This document shows, piece by piece, positions 44,604 to 52,881 of a stretch of 64,000 nucleotides of DNA. The position numbers and the translations under genes are program-made. Source of the DNA: Bacteroidaceae bacterium (GTDB taxonomy: Bacteria; Bacteroidota; Bacteroidia; Bacteroidales; Bacteroidaceae); the NCBI GenBank assembly GCA_017469925.1, contig JAFUFK010000013.1, positions 372,001 through 436,000 on the forward strand, read 5' to 3'. Every line of letters starts with the position of its first letter. The first letter of the stretch is position 1. The notes beneath the pieces were generated by a model, which saw only the letters and a list, made by a program, of their open reading frames with translations, ran no database searches and was not told the DNA's origin.

Positions 44604-44606
44604 ACG

Positions 44607-44752
44607 CCTAAGGCTTTCGGCAATAACACCTAAGGGTTACAGCAATAACGCCTAAGGGTTACAGCAATAACGCCTAAGGGTTACAGCAATAACGCCTAAG
44701 GGTTACAGCAATAAGACCTAAGGCTTTCGGCCGAAGTTCCTAAGGGCAATAA
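44607..44752. repeat. 22-base tandem repeat, about 6.5 units
   Basis: Units start every 22 bases at 44607, 44629, 44651, 44673, 44695, 44717 and 44739. Units 2-4 are identical (CCTAAGGGTTACAGCAATAA plus CG), unit 5 differs at the last two bases, and units 1 and 6 are variants with CCTAAGGCTTTCGG. There are no spacers, so it is not a CRISPR array. It begins three bases after the stop codon of the efflux channel gene. Confidence 0.9.
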
Positions 44753-44762
44753 GTCACACAAC

Positions 44763-44796
44763 AAGGAAGCCCGAGACCTGTGTCTCGGGCTTCCTT
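44763..44796. terminator. Strong bidirectional intrinsic terminator
   Basis: AAGGAAGCCCGAGAC and GTCTCGGGCTTCCTT form a perfect 15-pair stem with loop CTGT, with A/T ends on both sides, between the convergent efflux operon and the DUF3127 gene. It is the longest perfect terminator stem in the window. Confidence 0.9.
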
Positions 44797-44820
44797 ATGC
44801 CATTTCGGTAACTTATGTGA

Positions 44821-45249
44821 TTAGAATGGCAGCTGGCTGTCGTCAGGCTCTCCGCCAAAGGGCGTCTGGTCGATAGCAGGAGCTGCTGCGGCAGCAGGCT
44901 CAGAGGCAAACGGAGCCGCGGGAGGAGGCACGGGAGCCCCAGCCACAACGGGAGCGCCCTCGGGAGCCTGGGCCTGGACATTACGATCGACGCGGAAGGC
45001 ACGAATGGAGTTGAACCAACGGCCATTGTACTCGTGGGCATCGATGTCGAAGGATACGGTCATCATCTCGCCCACCTGGATGTTGAAGTTCTGTATGCGC
45101 TCGACGCCGAACACCTCGAAACACATCTTCTTGGGATATTGTTCCTGGGTCTCAAGTACGTAGGATGCTACTTTCCACTCCGAGCCCGTACGGGCACTGG
45201 TACCGCTGCGCTCGGGCAGCACGGCTATAATTCTTCCTGTTAAGTCCAT
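44821..45249 (-). CDS. DUF3127 protein with SSB-like acidic tail
   Basis: Protein of 142 residues of the Bacteroidetes-specific DUF3127 family. Residues 1-92 form a predicted beta-barrel of OB-fold type (MDLTGRIIAVLPERSGTSA, VASYVLETQEQYPKKMCFEV). A disordered Pro/Ala tail follows and ends in EPDDSQLPF, which resembles the acidic SSB tail (DDDIPF) that recruits repair proteins. This suggests a single-strand-binding-related role, next to dnaN, but it is inference. The promoter at 45307-45314 is back to back with that of dnaN. Confidence 0.8.
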   Translation of the reverse strand: MDLTGRIIAVLPERSGTSARTGSEWKVASYVLETQEQYPKKMCFEVFGVERIQNFNIQVGEMMTVSFDIDAHEYNGRWFNSIRAFRVDRNVQAQAPEGAPVVAGAPVPPPAAPFASEPAAAAAPAIDQTPFGGEPDDSQLPF

Positions 45250-45306
45250 AGTGATGGATAGTGAGTTTAAGGGTTAAAATGTTTATTGTTTATCTGTTTG
45301 CAGGCA

Positions 45307-45314
45307 CAAAGATA
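45307..45314 (-). promoter_or_regulatory. Promoter of the DUF3127 gene
   Basis: Minus-strand TATCTTTG about 57 bases before the start codon. Confidence 0.68.
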
Positions 45315-45376
45315 CGAAAAGGGAGGCAAAACGTCAAATTTTTAATTTGAAATTTCCAATTTTTAATTTTATTATG

Positions 45377-45384
45377 TATCTTTG
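45377..45384 (+). promoter_or_regulatory. dnaN: Promoter of dnaN
   Basis: TATCTTTG, 33 bases before the dnaN start. The upstream 40 bases are a very AT-rich run of ATTTTTAATTT-type sequence. Confidence 0.68.
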
Positions 45385-45417
45385 CCTCTGCGAAAAACCT
45401 AATATATAAAGAATAGT

Positions 45418-46539
45418 ATGAAATTCGTTGTTTCCAGCTCGGCTCTCTATAGCCGTCTCGCTGCTGCCAGCAAAGTCATGACAGCAAAAAACAGTATGCC
45501 CATCCTCGACAGCTTCCTCTTCGACATCAAGAACGGGAAGGTGACCATCACAGCCAGCGACGGGGAGAAGTATTTCATTACCTCCGTGCCCCTCGTTGAC
45601 TCGGACAATAACGCCCAATTCTGTATCACGGCTAAGACTATAATGGACTCCATGAAGGAGTTGGCCGAGCAACCCCTGACCTTCGAGTATAATCCCGAGA
45701 GCCACGAGTTGCAGGGCCGCCACCAGACGGGTGTGTTCTCCGTGATGAGTTTCGACGCAAGCACCTATCCCGTTCAGCAGGCGCTGAAGGACGACTGCAC
45801 GAAGCTGGAACTCTCGAGCAACATTCTCCTGACGGGCATCAACCGCTGCCTCTTTGCTACGGCTAACGACGAGATTCGCGTCGTTATGACAGGCATCTTC
45901 CTCGACGTACATGCCGAGGACATCACCTTTGCCGGAACCGATGGCCGCAAGCTGGTGCGCTACATCAACCGCGAGGTGAAGCCTGGGCTTGAGACCAGTT
46001 TCATCCTGCCCAAGAAGGTGGCAGCCATTCTGAAGAACGTCCTGCAGAAGGACACCCTGATATCGATTTGCTTCGACAACGAGAAGGGCCAGATACACGC
46101 CGAAGACTTCGACATGTACTTCCGCCTCGTCGAGGGTCGCTACCCCAACTATAATGGTGTCATCCCCACCAACAATCCATACGTGGCCACCATCGACCGC
46201 GCCAGCCTCATCTCGGCCCTGAAGCGTATCTCGGTCTTCTGCAACCAGTCGAGCGGACTGATGAAGCTCCACCTCGAGAACAACCAAATGCGCCTCACCG
46301 GCGAGGACAACGACTACTCGACCCGCGCCGAGGAGAACCTGATGTGCGACTACCAGAACGACCCCATCTCGATTGGTTTCTCCTGCATCTTCCTCATCGA
46401 GATTGCCAACATCATGGAGGGCGACGCCCTGACCATCCAGTTGGCCGACCCCAGCCGTCCCGGCGTAGTGGTTCCGGCAGAGCAGCCTGAGAACGAGGAG
46501 ACGCTGATGCTCCTGATGCCCATGATGCTGAACGACTAA
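45418..46539 (+). CDS. dnaN: DNA polymerase III sliding clamp, beta subunit
   Basis: Clamp protein of 373 residues with three similar domains (about 1-120, 130-245, 247-373). It begins MKFVVSSSALYSRLAAASK and has SKNSMPILDSFLF-like and KKVAAILKNVL motifs; it ends in EETLMLLMPMMLND as expected. It holds the polymerase on DNA during replication. An exonuclease gene follows 5 bases downstream. In this organism dnaN is not next to dnaA within the window. Confidence 0.96.
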   Translation: MKFVVSSSALYSRLAAASKVMTAKNSMPILDSFLFDIKNGKVTITASDGEKYFITSVPLVDSDNNAQFCITAKTIMDSMKELAEQPLTFEYNPESHELQGRHQTGVFSVMSFDASTYPVQQALKDDCTKLELSSNILLTGINRCLFATANDEIRVVMTGIFLDVHAEDITFAGTDGRKLVRYINREVKPGLETSFILPKKVAAILKNVLQKDTLISICFDNEKGQIHAEDFDMYFRLVEGRYPNYNGVIPTNNPYVATIDRASLISALKRISVFCNQSSGLMKLHLENNQMRLTGEDNDYSTRAEENLMCDYQNDPISIGFSCIFLIEIANIMEGDALTIQLADPSRPGVVVPAEQPENEETLMLLMPMMLND

Positions 46540-46544
46540 GCGAT

Positions 46545-47372
46545 ATGAAGCTCAACCTCACCCGTCCGCTCGTCTTCTTCGACCTGGAGACGACAGGACT
46601 CGACATCGCGAAGGACCGCATCATCCAGTTGTCCTACATCAAAGTATTCCCCGACGGACACGAAAGTCGGGGAAACTACTTGATAAACCCCGGCTGCCCC
46701 ATCCCCCCCGTCGTGGTCGAACTGACCAAGATTACCAACGAGATGGTCAAGGACCAACCCACCTTCGCTCAGCTGCGCAGTATCATCCAGGAGGTATTCA
46801 CGGGATGTGACATTGCGGGCTACAACTCCAACCACTTCGACGTGCCCCTGCTGGCCGAAGAGTTTGTGAGGGCCGGCGTACAGTTCGACTTCAGCCAGTG
46901 TCGCCTCATCGATGTGCAGAACATCTATCACAAGAACGAACGCCGCAACCTGGCCGCCGCCTACAAGTTCTATTGCGGTCGCGAGATGGACGAGGACTTC
47001 CAGGCCCACCGTGCCGACCAAGACACGGAGGCAACCTATCGCGTCTTGATGGGGCAACTCGACAAGTATGCCCCCGAGAACGAGCCCGACCCCACTCGTC
47101 AGCTGAAGAACGACGTGGCAAGCCTGGCCGAGTTCTCGCGCATGAACAACAACATCGACTTCGCAGGCCGCATTGCCTGGAAGGAGGAACAGGGCGCCAA
47201 TGGCGAGACCATCCGCACCGAGGTCTTCACTTTCGGCAAGTACAAGGGCCTGAGCGTGCGCGACGTACTCCTGCGCGACCCGGGCTACTATAGCTGGATT
47301 CTGGGTGGCGACTTTACGCAGAACACCAAACTCGTCTTGAAACAACTCTGGCTTAAATATGCTAAAAGGTAA
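46545..47372 (+). CDS. DnaQ-like 3'-5' exonuclease (DEDDh)
   Basis: Protein of 275 residues. The exonuclease domain covers residues 5-175 with FFDLETTGLD (exo I), the middle motif YNSNHFDVPLL (exo II) and HRADQDTEAT (exo III, DEDDh). The last 80 residues are an extra domain with FTFGKYKGLSVRDVL and PGYYSWIL. It could be the proofreading subunit of DNA polymerase III or a separate exonuclease; the position directly after dnaN supports a replication or repair role. The coaBC start lies 14 bases inside its end. Confidence 0.88.
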   Translation: MKLNLTRPLVFFDLETTGLDIAKDRIIQLSYIKVFPDGHESRGNYLINPGCPIPPVVVELTKITNEMVKDQPTFAQLRSIIQEVFTGCDIAGYNSNHFDVPLLAEEFVRAGVQFDFSQCRLIDVQNIYHKNERRNLAAAYKFYCGREMDEDFQAHRADQDTEATYRVLMGQLDKYAPENEPDPTRQLKNDVASLAEFSRMNNNIDFAGRIAWKEEQGANGETIRTEVFTFGKYKGLSVRDVLLRDPGYYSWILGGDFTQNTKLVLKQLWLKYAKR

Positions 47373-48549
47373 GAAGATAGTCTTGGGCATCACGGGCAGC
47401 ATCGCCGCCTATAAGGCTTGCCTCATCATTCGCGGGCTCATCAGACAGGGGGCCGAGGTGCAGGTGGTCATCACCCCCGCGGGCAAGGAGTTTATCACGC
47501 CGATAACCCTGAGCGCACTCACCTCGAAGCCCGTCATCAGCGAGTTCTTCTCTGGGCGCGACGGTTCGTGGCACAGCCATGTCGATTTAGGCCTTTGGGC
47601 CGACGCCATGCTCATCGCACCGGCTACAGCCAGCACCATCGGAAAGATGGCCCATGGCATTGCCGACAACATGCTCATTACGACTTACCTCAGCATGAAG
47701 GCACCCGTGTTCGTGGCTCCCGCTATGGACCTCGACATGTTTGCCCACCCCTCTACACAAGAGAACCTTTCGACCCTTCGCCAGCGTGGCAACCACATCA
47801 TCGAACCTACCAGTGGCGAACTGGCCAGCCACCTCGTGGGCAAGGGGCGCATGGAGGAACCGGAGGAAATCATCCGCCAGCTCGACGACTTCTTCCACGA
47901 GAAGGACCTCCAGGGCCGCCGCATCCTCATTACGGCCGGCCCGACGTACGAAAAGATCGACCCCGTTCGCTTCATCGGCAACTACAGCAGTGGGAAGATG
48001 GGCATTGCCCTGGCCGAGGAGTGTGCCAAGCGCGGGGCTGAGGTAGAGTTCGTAAGCGGTCCCATACAGTTGCGCCCACGCCACACCAACGTCCACGTGA
48101 CTCCAGTCGAGAGTGCCCGGCAAATGCACGAAGCGGCTACCCGCCTCTTCCCCACTTGCCAGGCAGGCATCCTCTGTGCGGCAGTAGCCGACTTCACGCC
48201 CGCAAGTGTGGCCGAGGAGAAGATTAAGCGCGAGGGCGACGACCTCGTCCTCCGTCTCTGTCCGACTCAGGACATTGCCAAAGCGCTGGGCCAGATGAAG
48301 CGCCCTGACCAACGCCTCGTCGGCTTTGCCCTCGAGACGAACGATGAAGCCCAGCACGCCAAGGCGAAGTTGGCAAAGAAGAATCTCGACTTCATTGTCC
48401 TTAACTCACTTCGCGACAAGGAGGCGGGGTTCCAGTTCGACACGAACAAGGTGACCCTCATCTCCGCTTCGGGCGAGAAGGCCTTCCCCCTGAAGCCGAA
48501 GACCGAGGTGGCTGGCGATATTGTTGACGAACTCAGTAAGTTGCTATGA
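47359..48549 (+). CDS. coaBC: Bifunctional phosphopantothenoylcysteine decarboxylase / phosphopantothenate-cysteine ligase
   Basis: Enzyme of 396 residues for two successive steps of coenzyme A synthesis. Residues 1-180 are the flavin-dependent decarboxylase (GITGSIAAYKA, the catalytic His in SHVDLGLWAD, and APAMDLDMF in place of the PXMNxxMW loop). Residues 185-396 are the CTP-dependent ligase (ITAGPTYEKIDPVRFIGNYS, AAVADFTPA, KIKR). Bacterial bifunctional form of normal length. It sits in the Bacteroidetes order coaBC-DUF4835-recN. Confidence 0.95.
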   Translation: MLKGKKIVLGITGSIAAYKACLIIRGLIRQGAEVQVVITPAGKEFITPITLSALTSKPVISEFFSGRDGSWHSHVDLGLWADAMLIAPATASTIGKMAHGIADNMLITTYLSMKAPVFVAPAMDLDMFAHPSTQENLSTLRQRGNHIIEPTSGELASHLVGKGRMEEPEEIIRQLDDFFHEKDLQGRRILITAGPTYEKIDPVRFIGNYSSGKMGIALAEECAKRGAEVEFVSGPIQLRPRHTNVHVTPVESARQMHEAATRLFPTCQAGILCAAVADFTPASVAEEKIKREGDDLVLRLCPTQDIAKALGQMKRPDQRLVGFALETNDEAQHAKAKLAKKNLDFIVLNSLRDKEAGFQFDTNKVTLISASGEKAFPLKPKTEVAGDIVDELSKLL

Positions 48550-49460
48550 AACGCCTCCTCTTCATCCTCGCAGTAATTGTCAATTTCCAATTGTCAATCA
48601 TCAATTCCCTAAGTGCCCAAGAGCTTAGGGCTAAGGTGGTCATCAACACGGCCCAACTCTCCAACACCAAGACGGAAGTGTTCGATGCCCTGAAGGAGAA
48701 GGCCGAATCCTTCCTCAACGACCACCAGTGGACCAACATGCAATACCGCGAGCAGGAGAAGATAGAGTGCAACTTCAACATAACCGTAAACAGTTGGGAC
48801 GAGGGCGAAAGCCTTATCAAAAGTACGTTGCTGATGACCTGCAGTCGGCCCGTCTTCAACAGTTCCTACAACACTACGCTCTATAGCGTACGCGACGGCG
48901 ACTTCCAGTTCAACTTCCAAACTACCGACCAACTCGAGTGGAACCCAGAGTACATCGACAACAACCTGACCGCCCTGTTGGCCTATTATGCCTACATGAT
49001 TATCGGCTACGACATGGACTCTATGGCTCCCAAGGGCGGGACTTCCTGCTTCCAGACGGCCGAGAATATCGTGACGAACGCCCAGAACCTGGGTTTCCCT
49101 GGTTGGTCTTCGTTCAGCGACTCAAAGAATCGCTTTGGCCTGCTCAACGACTACCTCGACGGTTCGATGGAGGACTATCGCAACCTCATCTACAAATACC
49201 ACCGCGAGGGGCTCGACCAGATGGCAGACAATGCCGAGAAAGGCCGCAGCGCCATCACGGAGGCCATCGACCTCTTAGAGGCATCGAAGGATGCGCGCAC
49301 GATGAGCCACCTGCCCCAACTCTTTACCGAATACAAACGCGACGAACTGGTCAACATCTACAGCGGTCACGGCACTTCGCAGGAGAAGGAGGGCGTCTAT
49401 GACATTCTGTTTGGTATCAACACCTCCCTCAGCGACTATTGGGAGAAGATTAAGAAGTGA
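48546..49460 (+). CDS. DUF4835 protein, PorD-like
   Basis: Secreted protein of 304 residues of the DUF4835 family, related to PorD, a type IX secretion/gliding-associated factor. Signal peptide MKRLLFILAVIVNFQLSIINSLSAQ, whose DNA contains the low-complexity CAATTTCCAATTGTCAATCA run. Family motifs include RAKVVINTAQLSNT, FEALKE-like FDALKEKAESFLND and YYAYMIIGYDMDSMAPKGG. It begins by an ATGA overlap with coaBC and is followed by recN. The presence of a PorD-like protein fits the C-terminal sorting-like ends on three surface proteins in this window. Confidence 0.85.
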   Translation: MKRLLFILAVIVNFQLSIINSLSAQELRAKVVINTAQLSNTKTEVFDALKEKAESFLNDHQWTNMQYREQEKIECNFNITVNSWDEGESLIKSTLLMTCSRPVFNSSYNTTLYSVRDGDFQFNFQTTDQLEWNPEYIDNNLTALLAYYAYMIIGYDMDSMAPKGGTSCFQTAENIVTNAQNLGFPGWSSFSDSKNRFGLLNDYLDGSMEDYRNLIYKYHREGLDQMADNAEKGRSAITEAIDLLEASKDARTMSHLPQLFTEYKRDELVNIYSGHGTSQEKEGVYDILFGINTSLSDYWEKIKK

Positions 49461-49469
49461 ACGCAAAAG

Positions 49470-51140
49470 ATGCTACGCACACTCCATATCCAACACTATG
49501 CCCTCATCGACCAGCTTGACATCGACTTCGATGAGGGATTTTCAGTTATTACGGGTGAGACGGGTGCCGGAAAGAGCATCCTCCTGGGGGCCATCGGTCT
49601 CTTGCTTGGCCAGCGTGCCGACCTCAAGATGCTGAAGGCCGGAGCCCAGCGCTGCGTCATCGAGGCACGGTTCGACCTCTCCCAATACGACTTTGCCGAA
49701 TATTTCCAGAGCCACGATCTCGACTTCGACGGCCAGGAGTGCATCATCCGCCGCGAACTTACGGCCACGGGCAAGTCACGTGCCTTCATCAACGACACCC
49801 CGACCTCGCTCGCCGACCTGAAGGAGTTGGGCGACCGACTCATCGACATCCACAGCCAGCACCAAAACCTCCTGCTCAACCGCGAGGACTTCCAGCTTCA
49901 GGTTCTCGATGCCGTAGCACAGGACGAGCACGAACACTCCGAATATACCCATATATATAAGGAATACGCGCGCGCGAAAGCAGAGTTGCAACAGACTCAG
50001 GAACAGGCCGAACGCGACAAGGGCGAACAGGACTATATGGCCTACCAGTTAAGCCAACTCGAGGAGGCCAACCTCTCGGAAGGAGAGGAAGAGGAGTTGG
50101 AACAGGAACTCTCCACGCTGGAACACGCCGAAGACATCAAGTCGGCCCTCTATCAGGCTGGCAACATACTTGAAGGCGACGAGACGGGAATCGTCCCTCT
50201 CCTTCGCGAGGCACAACGCCGCATCGAGTCCATCGCTACGGTCTATCCGCCTGCACAGGAACTTGCCGAACGTCTGGAGAGTTGCTATATCGAGGAACGC
50301 GATATCGCAAGCGAACTGGCCAGCCAGTCGGAGTCCATCGACTACGACCCCGAACGCCTCGCCTTTGCAAGCGAACGCCTCGCCACCATCCATTCGCTGA
50401 AGCAGAAGTTCCATGCCGATTCTGTAGCGCAGTTGCTCGCTATCGAGGACGACCTTCGCCAACGTCTGTCGCTCATCGAGAATAGCGACGAACAGTTGCG
50501 CCTGCTCAGCCAGCACATCACGGAGTTGGAACAGCAACTGACCGAGGCCGCAGCCTCTCTCTCCAAGTTACGCAAGGCCGCGGCCAAGAAGGTCGAGACG
50601 GAGATGTGCCAACGGCTCATTCCACTGGGCATGCCCAATGTGCAGTTCCAGGTCGTCGTCCTGTCCGACAATCCCTTCTCGGCCCATGGTCGCGACAAGG
50701 TCACCTTCCTCTTCTCGGCCAACAAGAACATCCCCATTCAACCGCTCTCTCAAGTGGCCAGCGGTGGCGAGACGGCCCGTCTGATGCTCTCGCTCAAGGC
50801 CATGATCAGTGGTGTCGTTAAATTGCCCACCATCATCTTCGACGAGATTGACACTGGCGTGGGAGGCCACATTGCCGAGCGCATGGCCGAAATCATGAAG
50901 GAGATGGGCGTTGCCCACCACAGACAGGTTATCTCCATTACCCACCTCCCGCAGATTGCCGCCATGGGACAGCACCACTATCGTGTCTTCAAGACCGAAG
51001 AGGGCGAAACGACCACCAGCCACATCGTCCGTCTTTCCGACGAAGAGCGCATCGAGGAGTTAGCCCGCATGCTCTCTGGCGCAACCCTCACTCAGGCTGC
51101 CATCTACAATGCCAAGGCCCTGCTTTCGATAAAAGTTTAA
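49470..51140 (+). CDS. recN: DNA repair ATPase RecN
   Basis: SMC-like ATPase of 556 residues for double-strand break repair. Walker A is TGETGAGKSILLGAIGLLLG, the middle is a long coiled coil (about residues 155-370), and the C-terminal half has the signature ASGGETARLMLSLKAM and Walker B TIIFDEIDTGVGG. Length matches the family. It follows DUF4835 after 9 bases. Confidence 0.95.
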   Translation: MLRTLHIQHYALIDQLDIDFDEGFSVITGETGAGKSILLGAIGLLLGQRADLKMLKAGAQRCVIEARFDLSQYDFAEYFQSHDLDFDGQECIIRRELTATGKSRAFINDTPTSLADLKELGDRLIDIHSQHQNLLLNREDFQLQVLDAVAQDEHEHSEYTHIYKEYARAKAELQQTQEQAERDKGEQDYMAYQLSQLEEANLSEGEEEELEQELSTLEHAEDIKSALYQAGNILEGDETGIVPLLREAQRRIESIATVYPPAQELAERLESCYIEERDIASELASQSESIDYDPERLAFASERLATIHSLKQKFHADSVAQLLAIEDDLRQRLSLIENSDEQLRLLSQHITELEQQLTEAAASLSKLRKAAAKKVETEMCQRLIPLGMPNVQFQVVVLSDNPFSAHGRDKVTFLFSANKNIPIQPLSQVASGGETARLMLSLKAMISGVVKLPTIIFDEIDTGVGGHIAERMAEIMKEMGVAHHRQVISITHLPQIAAMGQHHYRVFKTEEGETTTSHIVRLSDEERIEELARMLSGATLTQAAIYNAKALLSIKV

Positions 51141-51196
51141 CCGTTTAAGAGTTTAACCGTTTAAAGGTTTAACGGAAATTCCTAATTCCCATATCC

Positions 51197-52870
51197 ATGA
51201 GACGATTCATCCCCCTCTACCTCACTATTCTCTTCTCACTCCTCATCCCTCACTTCTCACCCCTCTCTGCTGCCGGTCCCAAATGGATGAAGCAGGCCTC
51301 CAAGAGCCTTGCCACCCTCTATGCCATACAGCAACGGGGCGACACCATTCAGGCCAACGGCTTCTTCACGAACGAGACGGGCCAGTTAGTCGCACCCTTC
51401 AAGGCCATCCAGCAGGCCCGTTCGGCCTGGGTCGTCGATGCTTCGGGCAATCGTTTCGAGGTCAGTCGCATCCAGGGCTTCAACTCCACGTATAATGTCG
51501 TCCGACTGCAAGTCGAGTCGGGCAAGAAGAAGACCGTCTGCCTCCCCATCGCATCGACCAGCCCCGCTAAGGGCCAGTCCGTTTACGCCATTCCTACGGC
51601 CACGCCCGACCCAGTTGCCCAAGTGGAGAAGGCTGGCGAATACGGTTACTACACACTTACGAGTCAGGCTACGCCCGACCTTGCGGGCAATCCCGTCGTC
51701 AACGAAGCAGGCGAGATAGTGGCCATTCTCCAGACGCCCGTCCTTGCCGCAAAGGCTCCCAATTATGCACTCGACATCCGTTTGCCCCTGAGCCTTACCA
51801 TTCGACCCATCGACGCCAACAACACCGACCTGCGCCAATGCGCCATCCCAAAGCAACTGCCCGACGACGAGGCTCAGGCTACCAGTTTCCTCTACATCGC
51901 CAATGCCACGGCCGGCACCCGCGAAGCCTACATCGAGGACTTCATCCGGGCTTTCCCTCAAAGCGTAACCGGTTATATCCAGAAAGCCGAAACCCAAGTG
52001 GCCGCCCAGTCCTACGAGGCAGCCCGCCAAACCTACGACGAGGCACTCCGCCAGCGAACGGGCCACGACGACGAGGTGCTCTACTCCCGTTCGCGTGCCA
52101 TCTACAACACGGTGCTTCAGGGCACTAATACCCTACCCGAACAATGGACGCTCGAGCAGGCGCTCTCCGACATTCAGACCGCCAGTCAGGCCAATCCCCT
52201 GCCCCTCTATGCCCTCCACGAGGCCAACACGCTCTTTGCCCTGAAGCGCTACGACGAAGCCTATCAGCGCTATATCGCCCTTACCCAGACACCGATGCGC
52301 TCGCCCGAGGTCTTCATGTATGCCTGGCAATGTCAACAGAATCTGGGTGCCGAGAAGGAAACCCTCTTGGCCCTCAACGACAGTGCTGTTGCCTGCTTTA
52401 CAAAGCCTTACACCACCGAGGCCGCACCCTTCCTCTATCTGCGCAGCACTACCCTTCAGGAGATGGGTCGCGTGCGCGAAGCCATCCTCGACCTCAACGA
52501 CTACGAACACCTCATGCAGGGCCAACTGACCGACCAGTTCTACTACCAGCGCGAACAGCTCGAAAGCCGTGTGCGCATGTACGGTCCAGCCGTCAACGAT
52601 ATCCAGAAGGCCATCTCCCTCTCGCCCGACGAGCCCATCTATCATGCCGAGTCGGCCGTACTCTTCTTCCGGCTCAACGACCTCGATGCAGCCATCGCCG
52701 CCTGTCGCAAGGCCATCAGTCTCGACGACGACTTCCCCGATGCCCACCGTCTGCTCGGCATCTGCATGCGCGAGAAGGGCGACCTCGCCAGTGCCCGTCG
52801 CCATCTTCAGCGCGCCATCGACCTCGGCGACCCCATGGCCTCCGGTATCCTTGAGAAGTTAGGGAAGTGA
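51197..52870 (+). CDS. TPR protein with degenerate trypsin-like domain
   Basis: Exported protein of 557 residues. After the signal peptide (LYLTILFSLLIPHFSPLSAA) comes a trypsin-like fold (about 30-200). At the place of the serine-protease GNSGGPV motif it has DLAGNPVVNEAGEIVAI, with Ala163 where the catalytic Ser would be, so it is probably inactive as a protease. Residues about 240-550 are tetratricopeptide repeats. This suggests a binding or scaffold protein at the envelope rather than a protease. It has no near homologue that I can name. Confidence 0.7.
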   Translation: MRRFIPLYLTILFSLLIPHFSPLSAAGPKWMKQASKSLATLYAIQQRGDTIQANGFFTNETGQLVAPFKAIQQARSAWVVDASGNRFEVSRIQGFNSTYNVVRLQVESGKKKTVCLPIASTSPAKGQSVYAIPTATPDPVAQVEKAGEYGYYTLTSQATPDLAGNPVVNEAGEIVAILQTPVLAAKAPNYALDIRLPLSLTIRPIDANNTDLRQCAIPKQLPDDEAQATSFLYIANATAGTREAYIEDFIRAFPQSVTGYIQKAETQVAAQSYEAARQTYDEALRQRTGHDDEVLYSRSRAIYNTVLQGTNTLPEQWTLEQALSDIQTASQANPLPLYALHEANTLFALKRYDEAYQRYIALTQTPMRSPEVFMYAWQCQQNLGAEKETLLALNDSAVACFTKPYTTEAAPFLYLRSTTLQEMGRVREAILDLNDYEHLMQGQLTDQFYYQREQLESRVRMYGPAVNDIQKAISLSPDEPIYHAESAVLFFRLNDLDAAIAACRKAISLDDDFPDAHRLLGICMREKGDLASARRHLQRAIDLGDPMASGILEKLGK

Positions 52871-52881
52871 GGAAGTGAAAA

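Noticed and set aside
44607-44752. Possible CRISPR array
   Set aside because: The units are contiguous 22-mers without spacers, and there are no cas genes in the window.
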